A stretch of 64,000 nt of DNA from Streptomyces sp. NBC_01267. GTDB taxonomy: Bacteria; Actinomycetota; Actinomycetes; Streptomycetales; Streptomycetaceae. The position numbers and the translations under genes are program-made. The DNA lies in assembly GCF_036241575.1 (NCBI RefSeq), contig NZ_CP108455.1, positions 6,803,001-6,867,000 on the forward strand. The letters are read 5' to 3'. The notes under the pieces were generated by a model. It was not told the DNA's origin. It searched no databases and was given only the letters and a program-made list of their open reading frames with translations. Below, piece after piece: positions 1-8,206 of the stretch. The first letter of the stretch is position 1. Every line of letters begins with the position of its first letter.

Positions 1-129
1 GGCCTCACGCCGGTGGAGATCAAGGAAGTACTGCTCCAGACCGCGGTCTACTGCGGCGTCCCCGCGGCGAACTCCGCCTTCAGGGTCGCCCGGTCCGTGA
101 TCCAACAGGAGACGACCCCCGAGTCGTAG
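1..129 (+). CDS. Carboxymuconolactone decarboxylase family protein, C-terminal end (partial)
   Basis: The 42 codons before the TAG at 127 match the end of PcaC/PcaL-type 4-carboxymuconolactone decarboxylases, which act in the protocatechuate branch of the beta-ketoadipate pathway. The visible stretch EVLLQTAVYCGVPAAN followed by an AFR motif is the conserved last helix of this family. The start lies outside the window, so a stand-alone PcaC cannot be told from the C-terminal half of a fused PcaL. The next gene starts 13 bases after the stop. Confidence 0.8.
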   Translation, partial: GLTPVEIKEVLLQTAVYCGVPAANSAFRVARSVIQQETTPES

Positions 130-142
130 CAGGATGGAAGAC

Positions 143-781
143 ATGAGCATCAAGCTGACGAAGAAGACCCACGCCTGTATCCGCCTGGAGAAGGACGGGC
201 AGACACTCGTCATCGACCCCGGAAGCTTCAGCGAGGAGGACGCGGCGCTCGGCGCCGACGCCGTTCTCATCACGCACGAGCACCCCGACCACTTCGACAT
301 GAACCGGCTGCGCGTGGCCATGGAGGCCAATCCGGCCGCCGCGATCTGGACCCTGCGCAGCGTCGCCGAGCAGCTGTCGGCGGGCTTCCCCGGCCGGGTC
401 CACACCGTCGGCCACGGTGACACCTTCACGGCCGCGGGATTCGATGTCCAGGTGCACGGTGAACTGCACGCGGTGATCCACCCGGATCTGCCACGGATCA
501 CCAACGTCGGCTTCCTGGTGGAGAGTTCGGTCTTCCACCCGGGAGACGCGTTCACCGTTCCCGAGCAGCCCGTGGAGACGCTGATGCTCCCGGTGCACGC
601 CCCGTGGAACAAGATCTCCGAGGTGATCGACTACGTACGCGAGGTCGCGCCGCAGCGCGCCATCGACATCCACGACGTACTGCTCAAGGATCTGGCCCGA
701 GGGATGTACGACATGCACATCGCCAATCTCGGGGGCGCCGACCACTCCCGGCTGGCCCCGGGCGACACGACGGAACTGTGA
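143..781 (+). CDS. MBL-fold metal-dependent hydrolase
   Basis: A 212-residue metallo-beta-lactamase-fold protein. The metal-binding signature THEHPDHFD is visible near residues 46-54, with further histidines in HGELHAVIHP, FHPGD and LPVHAPW. The protein is short, like the UlaG/RomA-like hydrolases, and has no signal peptide, so it should be cytoplasmic; no substrate can be inferred. I chose the ATG at 143 because GGATGGAAG precedes it and the protein then begins MSIKLTKKTHAC; an in-frame ATG at 134 would add three residues. It sits 13 bases after the decarboxylase and 30 bases before exonuclease III. Confidence 0.85.
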   Translation: MSIKLTKKTHACIRLEKDGQTLVIDPGSFSEEDAALGADAVLITHEHPDHFDMNRLRVAMEANPAAAIWTLRSVAEQLSAGFPGRVHTVGHGDTFTAAGFDVQVHGELHAVIHPDLPRITNVGFLVESSVFHPGDAFTVPEQPVETLMLPVHAPWNKISEVIDYVREVAPQRAIDIHDVLLKDLARGMYDMHIANLGGADHSRLAPGDTTEL

Positions 782-811
782 CTGTCGGTCCCACCCGCTA
801 GGTTTGCTCAC

Positions 812-1591
812 ATGCGCATCGCCACCTGGAACGTCAATTCGATCACTGCCCGGCTCCCGAGGGTGCTGGCCTGGCTGGAGAACACCGGTACGGACGTGCT
901 GTGCGTCCAGGAGACCAAGTGCTCAGCCGAGCAGTTCCCCGCCGACGAGCTGCGCGAGCTGGGCTACGAGTCCGCGGTCCACGCCACCGGCCGGTGGAAC
1001 GGGGTGGCGCTGATCTCCCGGGTGGGGCTGGCCGACGTGACCACCGGGCTGCCCGGCGGTCCGGGGTACGAGGACACGCAGGAGCCGAGAGCGATCTCGG
1101 CGACCTGCGGCCCGGTCCGCGTCTGGTCGGTGTACGTGCCCAACGGGCGCGAGGTCGACCACGCGCACTACGCCTACAAGCTGGACTGGCTCGCCGCGTT
1201 GAAGGCGGCGGTCGCCGACGACGCGGCGGGGGAGCGGCCGTTCGCCGTCCTCGGCGACTTCAACGTGGCACCGGCCGACGAGGACGTCTGGGACCCGGCG
1301 GTCTTCGAGGGAGCCACCCATGTCACCCCGGCCGAGCGGGCCGCGCTCGGCGCGCTGCGCGAGGAAGGCCTGGCGGACGTGGTGCCGCGCCCCCTCAAGT
1401 ACGACCACCCGTACACCTTCTGGGACTACCGGGCGCTCGCCTTCCCGAAGAACAGGGGCATGCGGATCGACCTGGTGTATGGCAACGTGCCCTTCGCCGG
1501 GGCCGTCAAGGACAGCTACGTCGACCGCGAGGAGCGCAAGGGCAAGGGGGCGTCCGACCACGCCCCGGTCGTGGTCGATCTCGACCTCTGA
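812..1591 (+). CDS. xth: Exodeoxyribonuclease III (AP endonuclease family)
   Basis: A 259-residue protein of normal length for bacterial exonuclease III, which cuts at abasic sites and trims 3' ends in base-excision repair. The exonuclease-endonuclease-phosphatase fold is clear: MRIATWNVNSI at the N-terminus, the metal-binding Glu in CVQETKC, the catalytic Asn in LGDFNVAP, the DYR motif in FWDYRALAF and the terminal SDHAPV with the catalytic His. The GC-rich palindrome at 1627-1648 follows it and may end the transcript. Confidence 0.93.
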   Translation: MRIATWNVNSITARLPRVLAWLENTGTDVLCVQETKCSAEQFPADELRELGYESAVHATGRWNGVALISRVGLADVTTGLPGGPGYEDTQEPRAISATCGPVRVWSVYVPNGREVDHAHYAYKLDWLAALKAAVADDAAGERPFAVLGDFNVAPADEDVWDPAVFEGATHVTPAERAALGALREEGLADVVPRPLKYDHPYTFWDYRALAFPKNRGMRIDLVYGNVPFAGAVKDSYVDREERKGKGASDHAPVVVDLDL

Positions 1592-1626
1592 CGACCTGGC
1601 GCGCGCGGGCGGGCACCGGGCCGTAA

Positions 1627-1648
1627 GGCGCGCGGGATCCCGCGCGCC
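1627..1648. terminator. 22-base perfect palindrome after xth
   Basis: GGCGCGCGGGA is followed directly by its exact reverse complement, 36 bases after the xth stop. It can form a very stable hairpin without a T-tract, as many Streptomyces terminators do. The terminator role is inferred. Confidence 0.5.
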
Positions 1649-1678
1649 TGTGGTGCGACCGTCCGGCTGAATGCGAGG

Positions 1679-2128
1679 GTGAACGGTGTGAATATCCCCT
1701 TCTTGGACCACTGGCGCAGGCGGCACGGCTCGGACTACGCGGAAACGCTCGCGACGGCCGTGCGCAACGACCCGGAGGGTGTGGGGGAGCTGCTGTCCGA
1801 GTGCGAGCTGTTGAGGGCCCGCGCAAGCCAGGCGGGGCTTCAACTCGACGACTCCGCGGCGTCGTTGGGTGCACTCGACCAGCTTCCGCCGCGCTGGCGC
1901 GACGATCCGGAAGAGCTGCCCTGGCTCGGCAACGACGCCGGGCTGTATCTCGGCACCGTCATCATCAGGACCGTTCCCGGGGCCGTCTGGGACGTCTGGC
2001 CCAGCGGCCAGCCCGTGGTCCGGCTGGCGTCGGGGCGCGAGATCAATGTGGTGGAGGCCGGACTCGACTGGGCGGTCGGCGGCGCTCCGGAACTTTCGCA
2101 GGTCTACGCGGAGGCCTCCGAGGCCTGA
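1679..2128 (+). CDS. Uncharacterised actinobacterial protein (possibly DUF6278)
   Basis: A 149-residue soluble protein beginning with GTG; a second GTG three codons later is also possible. It looks like the uncharacterised Streptomyces family I associate with DUF6278, but I am not certain of the number. Visible features are an acidic, helix-rich N-terminal half (residues 1-70) and a beta-rich C-terminal half containing TVPGAVWDVWPSGQPVV and a terminal LDWAVGGAPEL segment. No catalytic motif, signal peptide or membrane segment is seen. It stands alone between xth and the glutamate transporter. Confidence 0.6.
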   Translation: MNGVNIPFLDHWRRRHGSDYAETLATAVRNDPEGVGELLSECELLRARASQAGLQLDDSAASLGALDQLPPRWRDDPEELPWLGNDAGLYLGTVIIRTVPGAVWDVWPSGQPVVRLASGREINVVEAGLDWAVGGAPELSQVYAEASEA

Positions 2129-2267
2129 CGCCCGATTTTCCGGATTTCGCAGTTTTTCAATACAAATACGGTTTATGGCCACTTAGAGCGTGTCGGGCGT
2201 GAAGTCCCTTATCGGGGTGGAAAGTTTGCGCTGACCTCGACACAGCTGAGAGTGGGCAGGACAGCGT

Positions 2268-3011
2268 ATGGCCGTTGACCCGTTGATCGAGCTGAGTGGC
2301 GTCAACAAGTTCTACGGCGAGCTGCACGTACTCCAGGACATCAGCCTCACCGTCGGCCGCGGTGAAGTGGTCGTGGTCATCGGCCCCTCCGGCTCCGGCA
2401 AGTCGACGCTCTGCCGGACGATCAACCGGCTGGAGACGATCGAGTCCGGCAGTATCACCATCGACGGACAGCCGCTCCCCGAGGAGGGGAAGGGGCTCGC
2501 GCTGCTGCGCGCCGAAGTCGGCATGGTCTTCCAGTCGTTCAACCTGTTCGCGCACAAGACGGTGCTGGCCAATGTCTCGCTCGCCCAGCTCAAGGTCCGC
2601 AAGCGCAAGAAGGCGGAAGCCGACAGGCGCTCCCGTGAACTGCTGGCGAGGGTCGGGCTCGCCGCGCACGCGGACAAACTGCCCGCGCAGCTCTCGGGCG
2701 GGCAGCAGCAGCGCGTCGCCATCGCCCGCGCCCTGGCCATGGACCCCAAGGCCCTGCTCTTCGACGAGCCCACGTCGGCGCTCGACCCGGAGATGATCAA
2801 CGAGGTGCTGGAGGTCATGCAACAGCTCGCGAGGGACGGCATGACGATGGTCGTGGTCACCCACGAGATGGGCTTCGCCCGCTCCGCGGCCAACCGGGTC
2901 GTCTTCATGGCGGACGGCCGCATCGTCGAGGACCGCACTCCGGAGGCGTTCTTCACGGCCCCCGAGAGCGACCGCGCGAAGGACTTCCTGTCCAAGATCC
3001 TCAAGCACTGA
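2268..3011 (+). CDS. gluA: Glutamate/polar amino acid ABC transporter, ATP-binding protein
   Basis: A 247-residue ABC ATPase of the amino-acid (PAAT) type. Walker A is GPSGSGKST (residues 39-47), the Q-loop is VFQSFNLF, the signature is [15 protein letters not shown], Walker B is [15 protein letters not shown] and the switch His is in VVTHEMGFA. It energises uptake by the two permeases downstream. It is the first gene of a four-gene operon (ATPase, binding protein, two permeases), the gluABCD order. The region 2129-2267 upstream is unusually AT-rich for this DNA and probably holds the promoter, though no clear -35/-10 pair stands out. Confidence 0.93.
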   Translation: MAVDPLIELSGVNKFYGELHVLQDISLTVGRGEVVVVIGPSGSGKSTLCRTINRLETIESGSITIDGQPLPEEGKGLALLRAEVGMVFQSFNLFAHKTVLANVSLAQLKVRKRKKAEADRRSRELLARVGLAAHADKLPAQLSGGQQQRVAIARALAMDPKALLFDEPTSALDPEMINEVLEVMQQLARDGMTMVVVTHEMGFARSAANRVVFMADGRIVEDRTPEAFFTAPESDRAKDFLSKILKH

Positions 3012-3022
3012 CGGGGGGCCGC

Positions 3023-3931
3023 ATGTCGCGTACGAGAACAGCCCTGACCGTGAGTCTGCTGCTGGCCGTCGTCGCCGCGGGCTGCGGCAAGAACGGCAGC
3101 CCGCCGGTGAAGGGCCCCCGGCCGGGCCAACTGCCGCACTACGCCGTCGACTCCGCCTTCCGGCTGCCGCAGTCCAGGACCTGGCGCAACGCGCACCACC
3201 GCGGCTACCTCGTCGTCGGCGCGAAGGAGGACCAGCCCTATCTGGGCGAGAAGGACCCCGCGACCGGGGTCTACTCAGGTTTCGACATCGAGATCGCCAA
3301 AATGATGGCCGCCTCGATCGGATTCGAACCAAAGACGATCCATTTCCGCACCATCGCGTCCGCCAACCGTGAGACCGCCCTGCAGAACGGTCAGATCGAC
3401 TACTACGTCGGCACCTACACCATCAACGCGATGCGCAAGAAACTCGTCGGCTTCGCGGGGCCCTACTACCTGGCAGGGCAGGGCCTGCTGGTGCGCGCGG
3501 ACGAGCACGGCATCAACGGCCCGCAGGACCTGGCGGGCAAGACCGTCTGCTCGGCGGCGGGTTCCACCCCGTACCAGCGCATCGCGGCCGACTACCCGAA
3601 GGCGAAGCTCGTCTCGTACGACACCTACTCGATCTGTGTCGACAATCTGCTGACCTACCAGGTCGACGCCGTCACCACCGATAACGCCATCCTGCTGGGC
3701 TTCGCGGCCAAGGCGCCCGACGAACTGAAGGTGGTGGGCAAGCCCTTCTCCAAGGAGCCGTACGGCATCGGTGTCCCGCGCGGCGACAACGCCCTGCGGT
3801 TCGCGCTCGACGACGCGCTGGCGGCCCGCGAGAAGAACGGTGACTGGAAGAAGGCGTTCGAGGCCACGCTCGGGCTGTCGGGCGCACCCGCGCCGACACC
3901 GCCGCCCATCGACCGCTACCCGGCGACCTGA
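3023..3931 (+). CDS. gluB: Glutamate-binding lipoprotein of ABC transporter
   Basis: A 302-residue extracytoplasmic solute-binding protein (SBP_bac_3 family). A lipoprotein signal peptide ends in the lipobox VVAAGC with Cys at residue 21, so the protein is anchored outside the membrane. The core contains DYYVGTYTINAMRKKLVGFAGPYY and the GKTVCSAAGSTPYQR segment typical of glutamate/aspartate binders, and the C-terminus is proline-rich. It starts 11 bases after gluA and delivers the amino acid to the permeases. Confidence 0.92.
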   Translation: MSRTRTALTVSLLLAVVAAGCGKNGSPPVKGPRPGQLPHYAVDSAFRLPQSRTWRNAHHRGYLVVGAKEDQPYLGEKDPATGVYSGFDIEIAKMMAASIGFEPKTIHFRTIASANRETALQNGQIDYYVGTYTINAMRKKLVGFAGPYYLAGQGLLVRADEHGINGPQDLAGKTVCSAAGSTPYQRIAADYPKAKLVSYDTYSICVDNLLTYQVDAVTTDNAILLGFAAKAPDELKVVGKPFSKEPYGIGVPRGDNALRFALDDALAAREKNGDWKKAFEATLGLSGAPAPTPPPIDRYPAT

Positions 3932-3947
3932 GGGAGGACCGGCCACC

Positions 3948-4592
3948 ATGAACGTGCTCACCAGCAACTTCTCGCTCTACGGCAAAGGCTTCCTCGGCAC
4001 CCTCGAACTCACCGTCTACGCCTCGGCGCTGGCCCTGGTCCTCGGCTTCCTGATGGCCTCCTGCCGGGTGGCGCCCGTCGGGTCCCTACGGGCGCTCGGC
4101 ACGGTCTGGGTGACCGTGCTCCGCAACACCCCGCTCACCCTGCTCTTCTTCGCGGTGCTGCTCGGACTGCCACGGTTCGGCCTGGTCCTGCCGTTCCAGC
4201 TCTTCGCCGTCCTCGCCCTCGGCTGCTACACCTCCGCCTTCATCTGCGAGGTGCTGCGCTCGGGCATCAACACCGTTCCCACCGGACAGGGCGAGGCGGC
4301 CCGCAGCCTCGGCATGACGTTCGGCCAGACGCTGACCACCGTGGTCCTGCCGCAGGCCTTCCGCTCGGTGATCCCGCCGGTCGGCTCGACGCTCATCGCG
4401 CTCGCCAAGAACTCCGCCATCGCCGGGGCGTTCAGTGTCACCGAACTGCTCGGGACCTACAAGACGCTCAACGAACTGGGCTACAGCATCGTCTGGTCCT
4501 TCGTCTGGATCGCCGTCGGCTACCTGATCATCACCCTCTCGATCAGCGCGCTCTTCCACCTGCTGGAGAGGCACTGGGGGGTAGCCCGATGA
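3948..4592 (+). CDS. gluC: Glutamate ABC transporter permease
   Basis: A 214-residue HisM-type inner-membrane permease with about five hydrophobic segments and the coupling loop around GQGEAARSLGMTFGQTL (EAA motif). I chose the ATG at 3948, which follows GGGAGGACC; a longer open frame upstream overlaps gluB and is not needed. It overlaps gluD by 4 bases (ATGA). It pairs with GluD to form the translocation channel. Confidence 0.9.
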   Translation: MNVLTSNFSLYGKGFLGTLELTVYASALALVLGFLMASCRVAPVGSLRALGTVWVTVLRNTPLTLLFFAVLLGLPRFGLVLPFQLFAVLALGCYTSAFICEVLRSGINTVPTGQGEAARSLGMTFGQTLTTVVLPQAFRSVIPPVGSTLIALAKNSAIAGAFSVTELLGTYKTLNELGYSIVWSFVWIAVGYLIITLSISALFHLLERHWGVAR

Positions 4593-5488
4593 CCAGGGCC
4601 ACGCACTCCGCCACCGCGCACTCCGCCACCGCGCAGCCCGCCACGGCGCTCTACGACATCCCGGGACCGCTCACCCGCAAGCGCCACTTCGTCTACGGGG
4701 TCGTGTCGACCGCGCTGATCCTCGCCCTCATCGGCTGGGTCGTTTACCTGCTCCTCGACACCGGCCAGTTCGCCGCCCAGAAGTGGACGCCCTTCGAGTA
4801 CAAGGGCATCCAGGAACTTCTGCTGCGCGGCCTCGGCAACACCCTCAAGGCGTTCGGCTACGCCGCGGTGCTCTCGCTGGCCCTGGGGGTGGTGCTGGCC
4901 GTCGGACGGCTCTCCGTGCACCGGCCGGTGCGCTGGACCGCCACCCTGCTTGTCGAGTTCTTCCGCGCCATGCCGGTCCTGGTGATGATCTTCTTCATCT
5001 TCGTGGCGCTGAAGGTGCAGCCGCTGCCGGCCCTGGTGTCCGGGCTGGCGCTCTACAACGGCTCGGTGCTCGCCGAGGTTTTCCGTACGGGCGTGAACAA
5101 TGTGGAGCGCGGGCAACGGGAGGCCGCGTACGCCCTCGGGATGCGCAAGACGCAGGTCATGACGCACGTCCTGGTGCCCCAGGCCGTACGCGCGATGCTG
5201 CCGACCATCATCAGCCAGCTGGTTGTCGCGCTCAAGGACACCTCGCTCGGCTATCTGATCACCTATGAGGAGTTCCTCCATGCAGGCAAGCTCATCGCGT
5301 CGAATCTCGACTACGATTTGCCGTTCATCCCCGTGGTGATGGTGATCTCTCCGATCTACATCGGGATGTGCATGCTGCTCTCCTGGTTCGCCACCTGGCT
5401 GTCCAGAAGGCAGAAGCGCAATCCCAAGACCGAGGCCGTGGAAACGGGCCCGGCCGAACCAGGGACGCTGCTGCCGGGTGGGCAGTAG
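4589..5488 (+). CDS. gluD: Glutamate ABC transporter permease
   Basis: A 299-residue permease and partner of GluC. It has an extra cytoplasmic N-terminus of about 30 residues that opens with a Thr/Ala-rich repeat (ATHSATAHSATAQPATA), followed by a first membrane helix near residues 35-55. The EAA loop is visible in RGQREAAYALGMRKTQV. The ATG overlaps the gluC stop, which points to translational coupling. The transcript ends in a strong inverted repeat that includes the stop codon. Confidence 0.9.
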   Translation: MTRATHSATAHSATAQPATALYDIPGPLTRKRHFVYGVVSTALILALIGWVVYLLLDTGQFAAQKWTPFEYKGIQELLLRGLGNTLKAFGYAAVLSLALGVVLAVGRLSVHRPVRWTATLLVEFFRAMPVLVMIFFIFVALKVQPLPALVSGLALYNGSVLAEVFRTGVNNVERGQREAAYALGMRKTQVMTHVLVPQAVRAMLPTIISQLVVALKDTSLGYLITYEEFLHAGKLIASNLDYDLPFIPVVMVISPIYIGMCMLLSWFATWLSRRQKRNPKTEAVETGPAEPGTLLPGGQ

Positions 5489-5518
5489 CTCGTAGGGCCA
5501 TGCCCGCCCGGCAGCAGC
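5467..5518. terminator. Bidirectional terminator between gluD and the CocE-like gene
   Basis: 18-base arms (5467-5484 and 5501-5518) pair with one G-T wobble around a 16-base loop. The left arm ends just before the gluD stop codon (5486-5488), which lies in the loop. The two flanking genes converge here. Confidence 0.7.
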
Positions 5519-5524
5519 CGGTGA

Positions 5525-7114
5525 TCACTTCTCGCGCAGCGGGACCGACAGATACGACGGGTCGGACTCGGGTGAGGAGAAGGTCAGCTGCGCGCCGGTC
5601 GGGTTGTGCTCGATGTACAGCGGGTCGACAGTGTCGGTCACCAGGGCCAAGTGGTGGCCCGCCGGCACGTCGTACGCCGTGGAGAACAGTTCCAGGTTCA
5701 CGGGGAACGGCCTGCCCGGCGTCTCCCCGTGGAAGGTGTACGGCGCATTGCTGACCAGCTTGCCGAGGCCGAGCGGACCCACGTCGTAGAGGTACGCGAC
5801 GAGGGTGCCGCTCTCCTTGGTGCTGGTGAGCGTGGTGTGCAGGGTGGCCGTCCCGCGGATGCGCCGTTCGGTGGCGTAGCGGCCGGACTCCCAGACCCCG
5901 GCGAACGCGCGCGGGAGCAGCGGGACCGACACCATGGGCGGGATCCTGGCGATCTGGTCGAGGGTGTTCGAGAGCATCGCGATACCGCCGTCCGCGCCCG
6001 AGTCGACTCCGGTGAGGACCTTCTTCGTGCCGTCGAGCGACAACCGCTCCTTGCTGTTCGGTACGGCGGCCCAGCTCGGGTAGCCCTCGTAGCCGTCGTC
6101 GGAACGGGACTTGAGCTGGACCGGCTGCTCGTGCTCGATGCCGTTGTCGTCGCCCTTGAGGTAGTGGTCGAACCAGCGGTGGGCACTGGTCCAGGTGTCG
6201 TTGGGCAGGCCGAGCAGACCGGTGCCCTCGGCGGTCGCGTGGTCGCCGGGGCGCAGTTCGAGACGCTTGGGACCGGTCAGCTCGTCGAAGAACTTCGCGT
6301 AGCTGTTGGGCGGGAAGATCGTGTCGCCCCAGGCGTTGCCCAGCATGACGGCTGCGCCGTTCTTGTTGATGTCGTCGAGGTAGGTGGCGGGCGAGCGCTT
6401 CCTGCCCCAGTCGATCATGTCCTGTTCCCTGGCCAGGTTCGAACCGAGGAAGTCGGTGAGGGTCTGCCGGAGTTCAGCTCCGGGGCGGCCGGTGACCTCG
6501 CCGAGACCGCCGAGCAGTGCGGCGGCCTGCAGGTGCTGGGTACGGCCGCTGTAGATGGAGTCGATGAGGTCGGCCCAGCCGCTCATCGCCACCACTGCCT
6601 TGATGCGCTTGTCGTGCCCTGCGGCGAGCAGGCTGATGCCCGCGCCGTAGGAGACCCCGCCCATGCCGATCTCGGCCGGGTCGGCCGCGGTGTTCGCCAG
6701 TGCCCAGTCGATGACGGAGGAGACGTCCGCGATGTCGGGCGGACCGCCCACTTCGATGGACCCACCGGAGGCCCAGAAGCCGCGCGAGGTGTAACTGACC
6801 ACCACGTAACCGGAGTCGGCCAGCTTCTCGGCCTGGGCCGCGTACTCGATCTGCGGCATCGCCCAGCTGGTGGGCAGCACGATCAGCGGATACCTCGCCG
6901 CGCCGTGTGCGGTGGCGCCCGCCGGGGCGAAGACATTGCCCTTGAGCGTGATGCCGCCGGAGCCGGGGATGTCGTGGAACGTCAGGCTCGGAGCAGCCGC
7001 GGCGGACGGTGCCGCGGGGGCCGCTCCGGCCGTGGGCGCCAGGCCGAATGCCGCTCCCGCGAACAGTGCCGCTGCGGTGACCACGGTGGCCGTTGACCTG
7101 CGGGGGTGTCCCAT
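5525..7114 (-). CDS. Secreted CocE/NonD-family alpha/beta hydrolase
   Basis: A 529-residue exported hydrolase of the CocE / X-Pro dipeptidyl-peptidase group. A Sec signal peptide (RR near the start, hydrophobic stretch, AGAAPAAP) spans about residues 1-35. The alpha/beta-hydrolase core shows an oxyanion region around LIVLPTSWAMP, the nucleophile elbow GGVSYGAG (Ser) and a His in RPGDHATAEG. The C-terminal third is the beta-rich jelly-roll-like domain of the family. The ATG at 7114 is preceded by GAGGAGCG. Substrates of this family range from peptides to esters and are not predictable here. Its upstream region carries a TetR-like palindrome. Confidence 0.85.
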   Translation of the reverse strand: MGHPRRSTATVVTAAALFAGAAFGLAPTAGAAPAAPSAAAAPSLTFHDIPGSGGITLKGNVFAPAGATAHGAARYPLIVLPTSWAMPQIEYAAQAEKLADSGYVVVSYTSRGFWASGGSIEVGGPPDIADVSSVIDWALANTAADPAEIGMGGVSYGAGISLLAAGHDKRIKAVVAMSGWADLIDSIYSGRTQHLQAAALLGGLGEVTGRPGAELRQTLTDFLGSNLAREQDMIDWGRKRSPATYLDDINKNGAAVMLGNAWGDTIFPPNSYAKFFDELTGPKRLELRPGDHATAEGTGLLGLPNDTWTSAHRWFDHYLKGDDNGIEHEQPVQLKSRSDDGYEGYPSWAAVPNSKERLSLDGTKKVLTGVDSGADGGIAMLSNTLDQIARIPPMVSVPLLPRAFAGVWESGRYATERRIRGTATLHTTLTSTKESGTLVAYLYDVGPLGLGKLVSNAPYTFHGETPGRPFPVNLELFSTAYDVPAGHHLALVTDTVDPLYIEHNPTGAQLTFSSPESDPSYLSVPLREK

Positions 7115-7180
7115 GAATCGCTCCTCGCTCGCGCCGGTGCAGAGTGGGGAGACGGTATCCGCAAGGGCTTACCTCTGGTA

Positions 7181-7208
7181 ACCGATCGGTAAGTTACGTG
7201 CCAGTAAC
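7181..7208. promoter_or_regulatory. Two dyads upstream of the CocE-like gene
   Basis: ACCGATCGGT (7181-7190) is a perfect 10-base palindrome of the kind bound by TetR-family repressors. GTTAC (7193-7197) and GTAAC (7204-7208) form a second inverted repeat directly beside it. Both lie 67-94 bases upstream of the start at 7114. No regulator gene is adjacent. Confidence 0.45.
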
Positions 7209-7332
7209 GATTGTTGGACATGCTGTCAATGGCTCCCCCTGTTCCCTCTCCCTGTTTCCTCTGTCGGCGGCCTTGTCGACGAACGTGCCGACACCGCGGC
7301 GGTACGGGAACACGTACCCGGCAGCGTCCCCG

Positions 7333-8076
7333 TCACCGGTCCGCGCGATGAGAGTTACGGGGCGCCGGAACCGGAGTCTGCGCCTCGCGCGTGACGTCCG
7401 CGATCAGCTCGACCACATCCGGGCCGTACGCCTGCGAGTTGACGACCTTCAGCAGCAGACAGAACGACTTGTCGCCGTACTTGCGCGCCAGCTTCTCGTG
7501 GTTGCGGGACAGATAGCGCGACGCCGCCTGATTGGTGATGGACTGCTGTCCGCAGAAGAGGAAGACCGGCCGGGCTCCGGGGCGCGTGGTGAGGCGCGCC
7601 AGGACGACGTGCGCGAGCTTGCCGCTCTCCAGCCGGTAGCGCTCGCTGCCGATCTGGAAAGCGGTGCGGTCGGGGCCGGGCTCCACATCGGTGTTGACGG
7701 CGACCCCCGGGAGCAGCGACTGGAGATGGGCGGCCATCCGGCGGTTGGACGCGGGCCCGCCGACGCAGAACTCGGTCCGCTCGCCGATGCCCTGCTGGGC
7801 CGTGTCGGCCGCGATGATCCGGGCGTGCGCGCCGCAGTCCTTGATCAGGGCGGAGAGTTCGAGGAGCGCGAACACGTCGTTGCGGGCCACCGCCCCGTCG
7901 CCGCCCGCCTCGCGGTTGACGACCAGCACGCACTCGGAATTCCCGGGCAGCCCGAAGAACGTCTGCTTCCTGCGCAGCCCGCGCCGCCACAGATACGTAC
8001 GGGCCAGCCAGCCGAGCACCGCGCTGACGCCGGCGGCTATCACGCCGAGCAGGATGTTGCGTAGGTCGTCGTTCAC
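7333..8076 (-). CDS. Membrane-anchored protein of unknown function
   Basis: A 247-residue protein that I do not recognise. It has one N-terminal membrane helix (NILLGVIAAGVSAVLGWLA, about residues 6-24), then a basic stop-transfer stretch (YLWRRGLRRKQ), then a mixed alpha/beta globular domain facing the cytoplasm. That domain contains ECVLVVNREAGGDGAVARND, ERTEFCVGGPASNRRMA and PVFLFCGQQSITNQAA, which look like strand-loop-helix nucleotide- or ligand-binding turns. I chose the GTG at 8076 because GAGGTGG lies six bases before it; a TTG at 8112 would add 12 residues. It stands alone, divergent from the secreted gamma-glutamyltransferase. Confidence 0.65.
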   Translation of the reverse strand: MNDDLRNILLGVIAAGVSAVLGWLARTYLWRRGLRRKQTFFGLPGNSECVLVVNREAGGDGAVARNDVFALLELSALIKDCGAHARIIAADTAQQGIGERTEFCVGGPASNRRMAAHLQSLLPGVAVNTDVEPGPDRTAFQIGSERYRLESGKLAHVVLARLTTRPGARPVFLFCGQQSITNQAASRYLSRNHEKLARKYGDKSFCLLLKVVNSQAYGPDVVELIADVTREAQTPVPAPRNSHRADR

Positions 8077-8206
8077 TGCGTCCACCTCGGTGACTCGGTC
8101 CTCGCCGGACAACTCTGTGCGGGCGGCATGCTATCGACGTGTTCATGACGGTGCGGCGCCGGTCGGGCTACGCTGCGCCCTACATTTCTCCCTCTGGAGG
8201 TCATGG

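Noticed and set aside
3771..3947. An upstream extension of the first glutamate permease by 59 codons.
   Set aside because: It overlaps the coding end of the binding protein, is Arg/Thr-rich and precedes a well-placed ribosome-binding site and ATG at 3948.
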